Part shown: positions 28,114-36,590 of the stretch, in pieces
Position numbering within the stretch: position 1 is the first letter of the stretch
How the letters are laid out: each line of letters begins with the position of its first letter
Source of the DNA: Methylotenera sp.
GTDB lineage: Bacteria; Pseudomonadota; Gammaproteobacteria; Burkholderiales; Methylophilaceae
Direction: 5' to 3'
Assembly (NCBI RefSeq): GCF_013141425.1
Contig: NZ_JABFRA010000132.1
Coordinates: 1 to 42,587, forward strand
Length of the DNA: 42,587 nucleotides
Made by a program: the position numbers and the translations under genes
The notes under the pieces: model-generated
What the model was told of the DNA's origin: nothing
What the model saw: only the letters and a program-made list of their open reading frames with translations
Database searches by the model: none

Positions 28114-29147
28114 ATAAATTAAAGATTAAATTAATGACAAATTTATCCGCTCTCTACCCATGGCAAACTTCAGTTTGGCAGTTGGTAAACCAAGATGATA
28201 AGCGTAGAGCACATGCTTTATTGTTGCATGGTCGTGCAGGAATTGGTAAGTATGATTTCGCTCGGCATTTTAGCCAATCACTTTTATGCACAAATAAAAG
28301 TGAACTCGGTCATGCATGCGGCACTTGTTCTAGCTGTAATTGGTTTACTGAAGACAGTCATCCTGATTTTCGTTTGCTTAGTCCTGAGCAAGAATCCGAA
28401 ACGGATGAAGAGGGTTCATCTGCAAAAAAAACTAAGAAAAAAACACAAATTTCAGTCGCACAGATACGTGAATTAAGTGACTTTTTAGGCCTATCAAGTC
28501 ATCGTAGCGAAGGCTCGCGAATTATTCTGATACACCCCGCAGAAGCCCTAAATCAAGCCTCTGCGAATGCGTTGTTAAAGATGCTAGAAGAGCCCGCAGA
28601 AGGTGTGATTTTTATCTTAGTAGCCCATCAATTACAACGTTTGTTGCCAACCATTCTCAGTCGTTGTCAAAAAGTGACCATGCCAATTCCAGGTGAGAAA
28701 CAAGCGTTGGCGTGGCTTAACGAGCAGGGCGTATCAAATGCAAAAGCGCAGTTGGCCTATTTAGAGGGTTCGCCAATAAAGGTTTTCACCGAGCAATTTC
28801 AGTTTACTCAACTTACTGAAATCTGGCGGATGTTAGCGCTTGGAAGCAAACTTCAGCCACATATTGCCGCACCTGCGTTCATCGCAGGCTCGGTAGAATC
28901 TGGGGTGATTGCCTTGCAGAAATGGATCTATGATATTGTGGCGCTGCATTTGACGCAAAAAATACGCTATCATGCTACGCAAACAACGGCTTTGCAAGTA
29001 CTTGCAGACAAGGTAAACTTGAGTAGATTATTTCAGTTACAAAAAAACATTGAGGCGCTGCGTAAATTAGCCCTGCACCCATTGAATCACGAGTTGCAAA
29101 TGGAAACTTTGTTGTTGGAATATACAAAGATTTTTCAACCTAATTAA
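28110..29147 (+). CDS. holB: DNA polymerase III delta' subunit HolB
   Basis: HolB is part of the clamp loader that places the beta clamp on DNA. The 345-residue protein has YPWQTSVWQ at the start, a degenerate P-loop (HGRAGIGKYDFA), a four-cysteine zinc module (LLCTN...ACGTCSSCNWF), and EALNQASANALLKMLEEP with SRCQK. A Lys/Ser/Thr/Glu-rich insert near residues 90-110 is unusual. An ATG at 28134 would remove eight residues and fits the family start as well; the ATGA overlap with tmk favours 28110. Confidence 0.94.
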   Translation: MNKLKIKLMTNLSALYPWQTSVWQLVNQDDKRRAHALLLHGRAGIGKYDFARHFSQSLLCTNKSELGHACGTCSSCNWFTEDSHPDFRLLSPEQESETDEEGSSAKKTKKKTQISVAQIRELSDFLGLSSHRSEGSRIILIHPAEALNQASANALLKMLEEPAEGVIFILVAHQLQRLLPTILSRCQKVTMPIPGEKQALAWLNEQGVSNAKAQLAYLEGSPIKVFTEQFQFTQLTEIWRMLALGSKLQPHIAAPAFIAGSVESGVIALQKWIYDIVALHLTQKIRYHATQTTALQVLADKVNLSRLFQLQKNIEALRKLALHPLNHELQMETLLLEYTKIFQPN

Positions 29148-29191
29148 CAGGTTAATTAATAATGCTGAACTTGAATTGGTAGAGATAAATT

Positions 29192-29563
29192 ATGGCTGAG
29201 AACCTTGCGGATAGTATTACAAGTACGCCAAAACCAGGTGTATTGTCACTTGCAATTAAAGAGAAAGTGGCGCTGTATGCGGCTTATATGCCGTATCTTA
29301 AAGGAGGTGGTTTATTCATTCCAACCAGTAAAACTTTCAGAATTGGTGAAGAAGTTTTTATGCTGCTGAGTCTTATCGACGACCCAATGAAATTAAAAGT
29401 GGTCGGACATGTGGTTTGGGTTACGCCGACGGCACAAGCAGGCCGACCTCAGGGGGTAGGGGTGCAGTTTAGCGATAAAGATGGTGGCTTAGAAGCAAAG
29501 AATAAAATTGAAAATTTACTTGGAAGCGCACTGAAATCTTCTCGTCCAACCAATACAATGTGA
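29192..29563 (+). CDS. pilZ: PilZ-domain protein, type IV pilus type
   Basis: The 123-residue protein is a single PilZ domain: PGVLSLAIKEK at the start, YLKGGGLFIPT, GEEVFMLLSL and VVWVTPTAQAGRPQGVGVQF. It lacks the RxxxR c-di-GMP-binding motif in the N-terminal loop, as does P. aeruginosa PilZ, which acts in type IV pilus assembly rather than as a c-di-GMP receptor. That protein is also encoded next to holB, which supports the name. No other pilus gene is in this window. Confidence 0.9.
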   Translation: MAENLADSITSTPKPGVLSLAIKEKVALYAAYMPYLKGGGLFIPTSKTFRIGEEVFMLLSLIDDPMKLKVVGHVVWVTPTAQAGRPQGVGVQFSDKDGGLEAKNKIENLLGSALKSSRPTNTM

Positions 29564-29578
29564 TTTTAACGGCCTGAT

Positions 29579-30358
29579 ATGCTTGTAGATTCACATTGTC
29601 ATCTTAATTTTCCCGAATTGTTTAACAACCTGCCTGACATAAAACAGGCAATGCAGAATAATGGAGTAGGGTATGCTTTATGCATTTCCGTCACCCTGCC
29701 AGATTTCCCACAAGTATTAGCTTTGGCTGAAACGAATGAAAATTTCTTTTCCTCGGTAGGTGTGCATCCCGATTATGAGAATATTGAAGAGCCAAGCCTT
29801 GAGACCTTACTAAAGCTTGCTGATCACCCTAAAGTAGTCGCGATTGGCGAAACTGGATTAGATTACTTTAGACTTACAGGTAATTTGGAATGGCAACGCA
29901 CTCGCTTTCGTACGCACATTCGCGCAGCAATAGCCTCTGGCAAGCCTTTGATAATTCATACGCGTAATGCAGCCGAAGATACTTTGCGTATTATGCGTGA
30001 AGAAAATGCACATAACATTGGTGGTGTGATGCACTGTTTTACTGAGGATTTAGAAGTTGCCTTACAAGCGATTGAACTAGGCTTTTATATTTCATTCTCT
30101 GGAATTGTGACCTTTAAAAATGCACAGTCAATTAAAAATGTTGCCAAGCAAATCCCGTTGAATCGATTATTAGTGGAAACTGACTCTCCTTATCTTGCAC
30201 CCTTGCCGTATCGCGGTAAAACCAATCAGCCAGCCTATGTTAAACACGTAGCAGAAGAAATTGCACATTTACGCGGTATTTCTTTTGAAGAGGTATCAGA
30301 AGCCACAACGGCTAATTTTTTTCGTTTATTTAGTCTCGCAGAAAAATTGCGTGCTTAA
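29579..30358 (+). CDS. TatD-family metal-dependent hydrolase
   Basis: TatD-family proteins are TIM-barrel nucleases with two metal ions, linked to DNA repair and RNA processing. The 259-residue protein has H6 and H8 in DSHCHLNF, GETGLDYFR with the metal-bridging Glu, IHTRNA, MHCFTE and ETDSPYLAP. In E. coli the equivalent gene after holB is ycfH, so this is likely its orthologue rather than tatD itself. It is part of the pabC-holB transcript, 16 bp after pilZ. Confidence 0.95.
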   Translation: MLVDSHCHLNFPELFNNLPDIKQAMQNNGVGYALCISVTLPDFPQVLALAETNENFFSSVGVHPDYENIEEPSLETLLKLADHPKVVAIGETGLDYFRLTGNLEWQRTRFRTHIRAAIASGKPLIIHTRNAAEDTLRIMREENAHNIGGVMHCFTEDLEVALQAIELGFYISFSGIVTFKNAQSIKNVAKQIPLNRLLVETDSPYLAPLPYRGKTNQPAYVKHVAEEIAHLRGISFEEVSEATTANFFRLFSLAEKLRA

Positions 30359-30382
30359 TCTTTTTATTTGGGTTTGTATTGA

Positions 30383-31144
30383 ATGCAATTAACAATGCTG
30401 GGCGTCGGTTCTAGTGCAGGTACACCGATGCTCGGTTGTGATTGTCAGACTTGCACATCGCACGATCCTCGCAATAATAGAACACGTTGCTCCAGTGTAA
30501 TTCAGTTAAATAATGGTAAAACCCTACTAATCGATACTGGTCCCGACCTGCGTCAGCAGGCATTGCGGGAGGGTCTCACTCGTATAGATGCCGTGTTATA
30601 CACCCATACGCACGCCGACCATTTACATGGTATTGATGACTTGCGTGTTTTTTGTCAGTTGCAGCGCAGTCAAATACCTCTATATGGTAGTCCTGAAACG
30701 ATTGCACACATCTCGCAAAAATTTGCTTATACCTTACGCGAACCAAGTAATTTTTGGGACTTGCCTGTACTTAAAGGCATTTCAATCGATGCGCCATTTG
30801 AGTTGTTTGAACAAAAAATTATTCCCATCCCACTCAAACACGGTATTAGCGACATCTACGGCTATAGAATTGGTAATATAGCCTATCTTACGGATGTATC
30901 AAACATTCCTGATAGCTCGTTAATGCTATTGCAGGGCGTAAAAATATTGCTACTTGATTGCCTTCGATACGAAAAACATTACACTCATATTAATTTTCAA
31001 CAAAGTCTGCACTATGCGAAGCAAATAAATGCCGAAGCGACTTACTTAATCCATATGACGCATGAATTGGAATTTTCACAATTAAGTGATCAACTGCCTC
31101 AAAACATTTTTGTTGGATACGATGGATTAAAATTGTCACTGTAA
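30383..31144 (+). CDS. PhnP-like MBL-fold metallo-hydrolase
   Basis: This 253-residue metallo-beta-lactamase-fold protein has the metal motif H75-x-H77-x-D79-H80 (THTHADH), later histidines in PLKHGISDIYGY and LIHMTHE, and a cysteine cluster at C19, C21 and C24. E. coli PhnP, a cyclic phosphodiesterase, uses the same cluster to hold a structural zinc and has a similar length. There are no phosphonate genes here, so the substrate is unknown; a nucleotide or cyclic phosphate diesterase is a reasonable inference. Confidence 0.9.
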   Translation: MQLTMLGVGSSAGTPMLGCDCQTCTSHDPRNNRTRCSSVIQLNNGKTLLIDTGPDLRQQALREGLTRIDAVLYTHTHADHLHGIDDLRVFCQLQRSQIPLYGSPETIAHISQKFAYTLREPSNFWDLPVLKGISIDAPFELFEQKIIPIPLKHGISDIYGYRIGNIAYLTDVSNIPDSSLMLLQGVKILLLDCLRYEKHYTHINFQQSLHYAKQINAEATYLIHMTHELEFSQLSDQLPQNIFVGYDGLKLSL

Positions 31145-31315
31145 ATACCAGTATTGAAAAAGTAATTGAATGAATAATTATTCGATAAGTACGTCAGCTA
31201 AAAGCGTTCTTGTGCGTTATATAGCCGTTATCTTAATTGTTAAAAGATATAGTGATATATGTAACGAATTAAAATAATAATGAGATAATCAGAGATTAAA
31301 ATAGGAGATTTTTAC

Positions 31316-31711
31316 ATGCAGTTAAATTTGAATAATTCAGCAGTCAAAATGTGCTTTTGTGTAGTTGCTGCAGTACTTTTTACATTCGGTGCAACAGCCG
31401 TTACAGCCGCTTCCGTGAGTAAAAAGTATACAGAAGATCAGTTTTTAAACACATTCAGCGGAAAAACAAAAAAAATAGTAACCGAGAAATTAGGTGCACC
31501 TTTTAAAAAGGAGTTATCAGTTAAGCCTGCTGGTGCAACTGGTTTCTTAGGAAAAGTAGGTGCAGATGAGAAAAATTCTAAACGTGTTAATGTTGAAATG
31601 TGGTATTACAAAAATATAGTTAACTATGATCCAAAACACACCTATAAAGAAACTGAAATTACCTTTGTCAATGATAAGGTGATGAATATTGCTTTTTTCA
31701 ACAATCGATAA
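31316..31711 (+). CDS. Small exported protein with BamE-like pattern
   Basis: The 131-residue protein has a Sec signal peptide (about 30 residues, ending AVTAA) and a strong AGGAG ribosome-binding site. The mature part shows the spacing of the BamE/SmpA/OmlA fold: a helix (SGKTKKIVTEKLGAP), a Gly/Pro turn, then strands with VEMWYYKN, TEITFVNDKVMNIAFF. There is no lipobox cysteine, unlike BamE itself. I do not recognise a named family. It is monocistronic, 171 bp after the PhnP-like gene, and converges on rnhB. Confidence 0.75.
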   Translation: MQLNLNNSAVKMCFCVVAAVLFTFGATAVTAASVSKKYTEDQFLNTFSGKTKKIVTEKLGAPFKKELSVKPAGATGFLGKVGADEKNSKRVNVEMWYYKNIVNYDPKHTYKETEITFVNDKVMNIAFFNNR

Positions 31712-31737
31712 ATTCTCTTAAAAGTTTATAAGAGCAG

Positions 31738-31767
31738 AATTAAGCCAGTAATTATTCTGGCTTAATT
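31738..31767. terminator. Bidirectional hairpin between the exported protein gene and rnhB
   Basis: AATTAAGCCAG (31738-31748) and CTGGCTTAATT (31757-31767) form a perfect 11-bp stem with an 8-base loop. It lies between two convergent genes (stops at 31711 and 31814). The T runs outside the stem are weak, but the stem is symmetric and may serve both strands. A second smaller inverted repeat (CTCTTA/TAAGAG) lies just to its left. Confidence 0.65.
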
Positions 31768-31813
31768 AAAGTGGAAATTACTTCGTATAATGTATATTAT
31801 GTAAAATAATATA

Positions 31814-32386
31814 TTACAGCAATGTTTTTACTGGTGCATAAGTAAGACGATGCACAGGCGAAACACCATGTAGTTGTAACATCGCTAAATGATAAGCGGT
31901 TGGATATCCTTTATGCTTAGCAAAGCCATATTGTGGATATAACTTGTCTAAGTGATATAACTCAGCATCTCTCGCAACTTTGGCTAATATGGAAGCAGCT
32001 GATATTGCCTGGATTTTACTATCCCCTTTAATGATGGCCTCACAAGCGATGTCAATACTCGGACACTTATTACCATCTACTAGCACTAAGCAAGGCGCAA
32101 TGGAGAACTGAACTTGTAGCGATTCAATGGCACGCTTCATAGCCAACAAACTAGCCTGCAAAATATTAATTTCGTCAATTTCTTGAACACTGCAACTCTC
32201 AACTGACCAGGCAAGTGCGTGCTTTTTTATTTCAACACTTAATAAGTCACGTTTTTTTTCAGAGAGCTTTTTAGAATCAGCTAAACCAAGTATAGGATTC
32301 TCAGGATTTAATATAACCGCTGCTGCATAGACTGCGCCTGCTAATGGACCACGTCCTGCTTCATCCACACCACAAATTAGCTGCAT
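31814..32386 (-). CDS. rnhB: Ribonuclease HII
   Basis: RNase HII removes RNA from RNA-DNA hybrids and single misincorporated ribonucleotides. The 190-residue protein has the catalytic D8 and E9 in [24 protein letters not shown], and VDGNK with a third acidic residue, plus [14 protein letters not shown]. It is the last gene of the lpx operon, 20 bp after lpxB. In E. coli dnaE follows; here the operon ends. Confidence 0.97.
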   Translation of the reverse strand: MQLICGVDEAGRGPLAGAVYAAAVILNPENPILGLADSKKLSEKKRDLLSVEIKKHALAWSVESCSVQEIDEINILQASLLAMKRAIESLQVQFSIAPCLVLVDGNKCPSIDIACEAIIKGDSKIQAISAASILAKVARDAELYHLDKLYPQYGFAKHKGYPTAYHLAMLQLHGVSPVHRLTYAPVKTLL

Positions 32387-32406
32387 AGTTTTATATGTTG
32401 TAAATA

Positions 32407-33540
32407 TTATTTTAGCTGTGCGAAAATTGCTTCGGCAGCTTTTTCAGCAGTGTTTTGTCTTAAAATTTGATGAATTCTAGTAAATTCAGTTTTAATCTTA
32501 GCGATATTTTTTGTGTCACTCATCAATTTTAACGAAGCATCAGCAAGTTTTTCAGGTGTTGAATCGTCTTGTAAGAGTTCTGGCACTATAAATTGCTCAG
32601 CCAATATATTTGGCAAACCTACATATGGTTGTAAACGCATGCGCTTCAGTATTTGCCAGCTCAAGTTAGACATTCGATAGGTAATTACCATCGGTTTTTT
32701 TAACAAGGCAGCCTCAAGAGTCGCTGTGCCTGAGGCTACAATTACCAAGTCAGCCGCTTCCATTGCATCATGCGAGTGTCCGAATAGTATTTGGATTGGC
32801 AGGCTCTCTTGTTCATGAAAAATCGCCAATTCAAAGATCTGGCGTGTTTCCCGTGTAATTAAAGGGACAAGAAACAAGGTATTCGGAATCATTGCATTAA
32901 TAAGTTTAGCCGTTTGCACAAAAAGTTCTGCATGTTGTTTAACTTCACCTTGGCGGCTACCAGGCAGCATCGCTATGACAGTTGCACCAGCGCTAATTTT
33001 TAAGCGGTCACGTGCAGCAGTCGTGTTAGGCTCAATTGGCAACATGTCGGCTAACGGATGACCAACATAGGTGACAGGGACACCTGCATTTCGATATAAA
33101 TCAGGCTCGAATGGAAATAATGCCAGCATGTGTGAAACGGCATGTTTAATTTTTTTGATTCGGTTTTTACGCCAAGCCCAAACAGACGGACTTACATAAT
33201 GGATGGTCTTGATGCCTTTGTTTTTTAATTTTTTCTCTAACCAAAAATTAAAATCAGGGGCGTCAATACCAATGAATAAATCGATGCGATTGCTTAAGAA
33301 ATGCTTTAGCAATTGCCGTCTGAGCTTAAGTAGGCTGAACAGGTGTTTGATAACTTCTATATAGCCACGTACCGATAAGTGCTCGATGGGGAAAAGTGAA
33401 TGTGCGCCCTCACCTATCATTTTTGGACCTGCAATCCCTACAAATTCTATATCAGAGTTTTTTGACTTTAATGCTTGGATGAGGAGACTACCAAGCAAAT
33501 CTCCTGAAGCTTCTCCAGCGACGATACCTATTCTAATCAT
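32407..33540 (-). CDS. lpxB: Lipid-A-disaccharide synthase LpxB
   Basis: LpxB joins UDP-diacylglucosamine and lipid X into the lipid A disaccharide. The 377-residue GT19 glycosyltransferase has [11 protein letters not shown] at the N-terminus, [34 protein letters not shown] and the C-terminal donor-binding region [21 protein letters not shown]. Length and motifs are complete. It follows lpxA by eight bases. Confidence 0.98.
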   Translation of the reverse strand: MIRIGIVAGEASGDLLGSLLIQALKSKNSDIEFVGIAGPKMIGEGAHSLFPIEHLSVRGYIEVIKHLFSLLKLRRQLLKHFLSNRIDLFIGIDAPDFNFWLEKKLKNKGIKTIHYVSPSVWAWRKNRIKKIKHAVSHMLALFPFEPDLYRNAGVPVTYVGHPLADMLPIEPNTTAARDRLKISAGATVIAMLPGSRQGEVKQHAELFVQTAKLINAMIPNTLFLVPLITRETRQIFELAIFHEQESLPIQILFGHSHDAMEAADLVIVASGTATLEAALLKKPMVITYRMSNLSWQILKRMRLQPYVGLPNILAEQFIVPELLQDDSTPEKLADASLKLMSDTKNIAKIKTEFTRIHQILRQNTAEKAAEAIFAQLK

Positions 33541-33548
33541 GTGGCAAC

Positions 33549-34331
33549 CTAACGAACGATGCCGCGTGTCGAAATATTCAAAAAGTCGGTAAGTAATCCG
33601 ATTTCAGGGCTTGTTGCTTGCATGGCTGCAAGTTCAATCTTGGCTTCTTCCAGGGTAAGGCCATTTCGATACAAGGCTTTATAGGCGCGTTTAATTTGTA
33701 AGATGCTATCTGCACTAAAACCACGACGCTTTAAACCCTCAGCATTGATGCCATGCGGTTTTGCATCGTAACCAGAAGCCGTTATGTATGGTGGGATATC
33801 TTTAAAAACTACAGAGCCTACGGCGGTAATCACATGCGAGCCGACTTTACAAAATTGGTGTATGAGTGTGAAGCCGCCTAAAATTGCAAAATCGTCAATA
33901 TCTACATGACCCGCCAACGATGAATTATTGGCAAAAATTGTGTGGTTGCCTATTTGGCAATCGTGCGCAATATGCACATAAGCCATAATCCAATTTTCAT
34001 TGCCTATTTTAGTCGTGCCTTTATCTTGCACTGTGCCGCGGTTAAAGGTGCAAAATTCACGTATGGTATTGTTATCGCCGATTTCCAGCAATGTAGGTTC
34101 GTTTTTGTATTTTTTATCTTGTGGCGCTTCACCAAGAGAGGAATATTGAAATATTTGGTTGTGTTTACCGATGATAGTTGGCCCATTAACTATGACATGG
34201 CCAGCAATGCGAGTTCCAGCGTCAATTTTGACATTGGCACCTATAATGGAATAAGGACCGATTTCTACACTTGAATCTAGTTCGGCTGAGGCATCTATAA
34301 TTGCCGTTGGATGAATTTTTACAGCAGACAT
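33549..34331 (-). CDS. lpxA: UDP-N-acetylglucosamine acyltransferase LpxA
   Basis: LpxA adds the first 3-hydroxyacyl chain from ACP to UDP-GlcNAc. The 260-residue protein is a left-handed beta-helix of hexapeptide repeats (for example IHPTAIIDASAELDSSVEIGP in two parts: IHPTAIID and SVEIGPYSIIG), with the catalytic histidine in MAYVHIAHDCQIG and a helical C-terminus. Its length is normal. It follows fabZ by eight bases, the standard order. Confidence 0.98.
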   Translation of the reverse strand: MSAVKIHPTAIIDASAELDSSVEIGPYSIIGANVKIDAGTRIAGHVIVNGPTIIGKHNQIFQYSSLGEAPQDKKYKNEPTLLEIGDNNTIREFCTFNRGTVQDKGTTKIGNENWIMAYVHIAHDCQIGNHTIFANNSSLAGHVDIDDFAILGGFTLIHQFCKVGSHVITAVGSVVFKDIPPYITASGYDAKPHGINAEGLKRRGFSADSILQIKRAYKALYRNGLTLEEAKIELAAMQATSPEIGLLTDFLNISTRGIVR

Positions 34332-34339
34332 TACTTAGT

Positions 34340-34810
34340 TCACTTTTTTTCAATATTTTTTAAGATACACATCATCTGAGCTTCTGCGACCACGGTGCCG
34401 TCTACACTTGCTATGCCAGAGTATTTCCAAATTCCTTTTAAAATGCGATCGATTTTGACATTCAGTATGATTTGGTCGCCTGGCGAAACTGGCTTTTTAA
34501 AACGCGCGCTATCTATACCAGCAAAATAATAAACGGAGTCATCGCTGGGTTTTACTCCCATGGTCTTAAATGACAGTATTGCTGCAGCTTGTGCCATGGC
34601 CTCTACAATTAACACTCCTGGCATCACTGGGTGATAAGGAAAATGACCCGGGAAAAAGGGTTCATTAATCGTCACATTTTTTAAGGCGGTGATTTCTTTA
34701 CCTAGCTCCATTGTAATAACACGGTCTATCAGCACAAACGGATACCGATGAGGAAGATGTTCAAGTATTTCATGGATGTCCATGCTGGTAGAATCTGTGT
34801 TTGTCGTCAT
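34340..34810 (-). CDS. fabZ: 3-hydroxyacyl-ACP dehydratase FabZ
   Basis: FabZ dehydrates 3-hydroxyacyl-ACP in fatty-acid elongation. It competes with LpxA and LpxD for the same substrate, which is why it sits between them. The 156-residue hot-dog protein has catalytic H56 in [15 protein letters not shown] and E70 in VEAMAQ, the normal 14-residue spacing, and the N-terminal [13 protein letters not shown]. An ATG nine codons later is possible, but the longer start has a GAGA site. Confidence 0.97.
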   Translation of the reverse strand: MTTNTDSTSMDIHEILEHLPHRYPFVLIDRVITMELGKEITALKNVTINEPFFPGHFPYHPVMPGVLIVEAMAQAAAILSFKTMGVKPSDDSVYYFAGIDSARFKKPVSPGDQIILNVKIDRILKGIWKYSGIASVDGTVVAEAQMMCILKNIEKK

Positions 34811-34858
34811 GTTTTTCTCAGCTCATTTCTATAGTTTCACTATATTGTTTTATAGTTT

Positions 34859-35896
34859 TCACTTGTTGGATTTTAACAGAGCTATTTCTTTTTCAAGTTG
34901 TTTAATTTTAGCCGAAAGGTCATCTAAATGGCGAATTTTTGCGGCGGTATTAAGCCATGCTTTATGCGTTTGAAAAGGCATAAGCGCGGTGTAGGTATCT
35001 GCAGTAGGCAATGAACGTGTAATCATGCTACCAGGTGAAATAGTCACGTTATCTGCTATTTCCAAATGCCCCAATATCATTGCAGCCCCCCCTATTTTGC
35101 AATGCTTACCTATTTTTGCGCTACCTGCGATCCCCGTGCATCCTGCAATCACAGTGTGGGCTCCAATAATGCAGTTATGGCCGATTTGAATGAGATTATC
35201 GAGTTTAACGCCCTCTTCTATTATCGTATCATCTAATGCGCCACGATCGACTGTAGTATTCGCGCCTATGTCAACATTATCATCAATGATTACACGACCT
35301 ACTTGCGGAATTTTTAGCCATTTATCAGATTCTTCTGCATAGCCAAACCCATCGGAACCAATAACAGCACCTGAAAATATGTGACAATTTCTACCCACAT
35401 AACAATGGTGTTTAATGGTGACATGTGGCTCTAATCGGGTGTTGTCAGCAATATTCACATCATTTTCAATAATGCAGCCACTTCCTATATTAACGTGTTC
35501 CCCCAGTACAACATTTGCACCGACAAAAGCTAATGGTGCAATGCTGCAAGATTCAGGAATGCTTGCAGTAGGATCAACGACCGCGCTTGATGCAACTCCC
35601 AAAGGATATTCTGAAATAGGATTTAAGAGTGTGGAGAGCTTGGCGAAATATGCATACGGATTATCTACCAAGATTCTAGGTAAGTTGGTTAAGCTGGAAT
35701 CTTTTTCTCTTAACACAACGGCACTGGCTTGACATGAAGCAAGTGCTTTTTGGTATTTGGCGTCATTAATAAAACAAATGTCGCCAACACTAGCCTTGCT
35801 TAGCGATGCAACTCTTGCTATTGAAGTTGACTCATCACCAACTATGCGGCCGCCTAATGTCTTGGCAATATCGCTAAGTGAGTATCGCTTACCCAT
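34859..35896 (-). CDS. lpxD: UDP-3-O-(3-hydroxyacyl)glucosamine N-acyltransferase LpxD
   Basis: LpxD adds the second, N-linked hydroxyacyl chain in lipid A synthesis. The 345-residue protein has an N-terminal uridine-binding domain, a long hexapeptide beta-helix with SDGFGYA, NTTVDRGALDDT and LIQIGHNCIIGAHT (catalytic His), and a C-terminal helix. It lies between ompH (40 bp) and fabZ (48 bp). Confidence 0.98.
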   Translation of the reverse strand: MGKRYSLSDIAKTLGGRIVGDESTSIARVASLSKASVGDICFINDAKYQKALASCQASAVVLREKDSSLTNLPRILVDNPYAYFAKLSTLLNPISEYPLGVASSAVVDPTASIPESCSIAPLAFVGANVVLGEHVNIGSGCIIENDVNIADNTRLEPHVTIKHHCYVGRNCHIFSGAVIGSDGFGYAEESDKWLKIPQVGRVIIDDNVDIGANTTVDRGALDDTIIEEGVKLDNLIQIGHNCIIGAHTVIAGCTGIAGSAKIGKHCKIGGAAMILGHLEIADNVTISPGSMITRSLPTADTYTALMPFQTHKAWLNTAAKIRHLDDLSAKIKQLEKEIALLKSNK

Positions 35897-35936
35897 TAAG
35901 TGGACTCTGAAATAAACGATTAAAAGTTCAGGTGAA

Positions 35937-36440
35937 TTATTTTTTACCTAGGGATTTTAATACTTTGTCAGTTATATCGATTTTATCAGCAGCGTAAGCG
36001 ACTCCACTATACATCACCAAATCATAATTTTCTGCTTTAGCAACCGACTGGACGGCTTTGTTAATGCGATCTTGTAAGCTACCAAGTTCTTCATTTTTAC
36101 GTAGATTAATATCTTCACGAAGTTCACGTTGTTTACGTTGAAACTCTGTTTTAATATTTTGCACATCACGTTCTTTACTGCGTCGCTCTGCTTCTGTAAT
36201 AGTCAATCCATCTTTATCAAGTGCCGTTTCTAAGTCTTTGATTTGCTTTGCTAGACGATCAAGTTCTTGTGAGCGAGGACTAAACTCTTTTTCAAGTTTT
36301 TTACCGCTTTCCGCGGTTTGTGGTGCTTCTTGCAGAATTTTATCAACTTGTACGTAACCTACCTTTAAATCTACCGCATAGGCATTGATAGTCAACATCA
36401 TAAAACTTGATAATACTAATTTTTTCAACAAATTACTCAC
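35937..36440 (-). CDS. ompH: Periplasmic chaperone OmpH/Skp
   Basis: Skp keeps unfolded outer-membrane proteins soluble on the way to BamA. The 167-residue protein has a Sec signal peptide (about 22 residues, ending NAYA), the KVGYVQVDKIL N-terminal strand, a charged coiled-coil arm rich in Lys/Glu/Arg/Gln, and a C-terminal YDLVMYSGVAYAA strand. The start is GTG at 36440, six bases after a perfect AGGAGG site. The gene lies directly after bamA. Confidence 0.95.
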   Translation of the reverse strand: MSNLLKKLVLSSFMMLTINAYAVDLKVGYVQVDKILQEAPQTAESGKKLEKEFSPRSQELDRLAKQIKDLETALDKDGLTITEAERRSKERDVQNIKTEFQRKQRELREDINLRKNEELGSLQDRINKAVQSVAKAENYDLVMYSGVAYAADKIDITDKVLKSLGKK

Positions 36441-36446
36441 TTAAAA

Positions 36447-36452
36447 CCTCCT
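36447..36452 (-). promoter_or_regulatory. Perfect Shine-Dalgarno site for ompH
   Basis: On the minus strand AGGAGG stands six bases before the GTG at 36440. This fixes the start at a GTG codon and suggests strong translation, in contrast to the weak sites of most genes around it. Confidence 0.85.
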
Positions 36453-36550
36453 AAAACAACTACATTTCTATTCGCACATTATGCCACAAGACGAAAGTAA
36501 TATTTTTATGACCTACCATAAAATTTACAGCTAAAAATCAACTGGTTAAC

Positions 36551-36566
36551 GATTTAACGTTAAATC
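36551..36566. repeat. Perfect 16-bp palindrome between bamA and ompH
   Basis: GATTTAACGTTAAATC is its own reverse complement. It lies in the 150-bp bamA-ompH spacer, 24 bases after the bamA stop. As RNA it gives a 6-bp AT-rich hairpin with an ACGT loop, too weak to be a good terminator. As DNA it suits a dimeric regulator. A direct repeat CTAGAACT (36570-36577, 36591-36598) flanks it. Confidence 0.5.
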
Positions 36567-36590
36567 AGTCTAGAACTTTGTTTTATTAAG

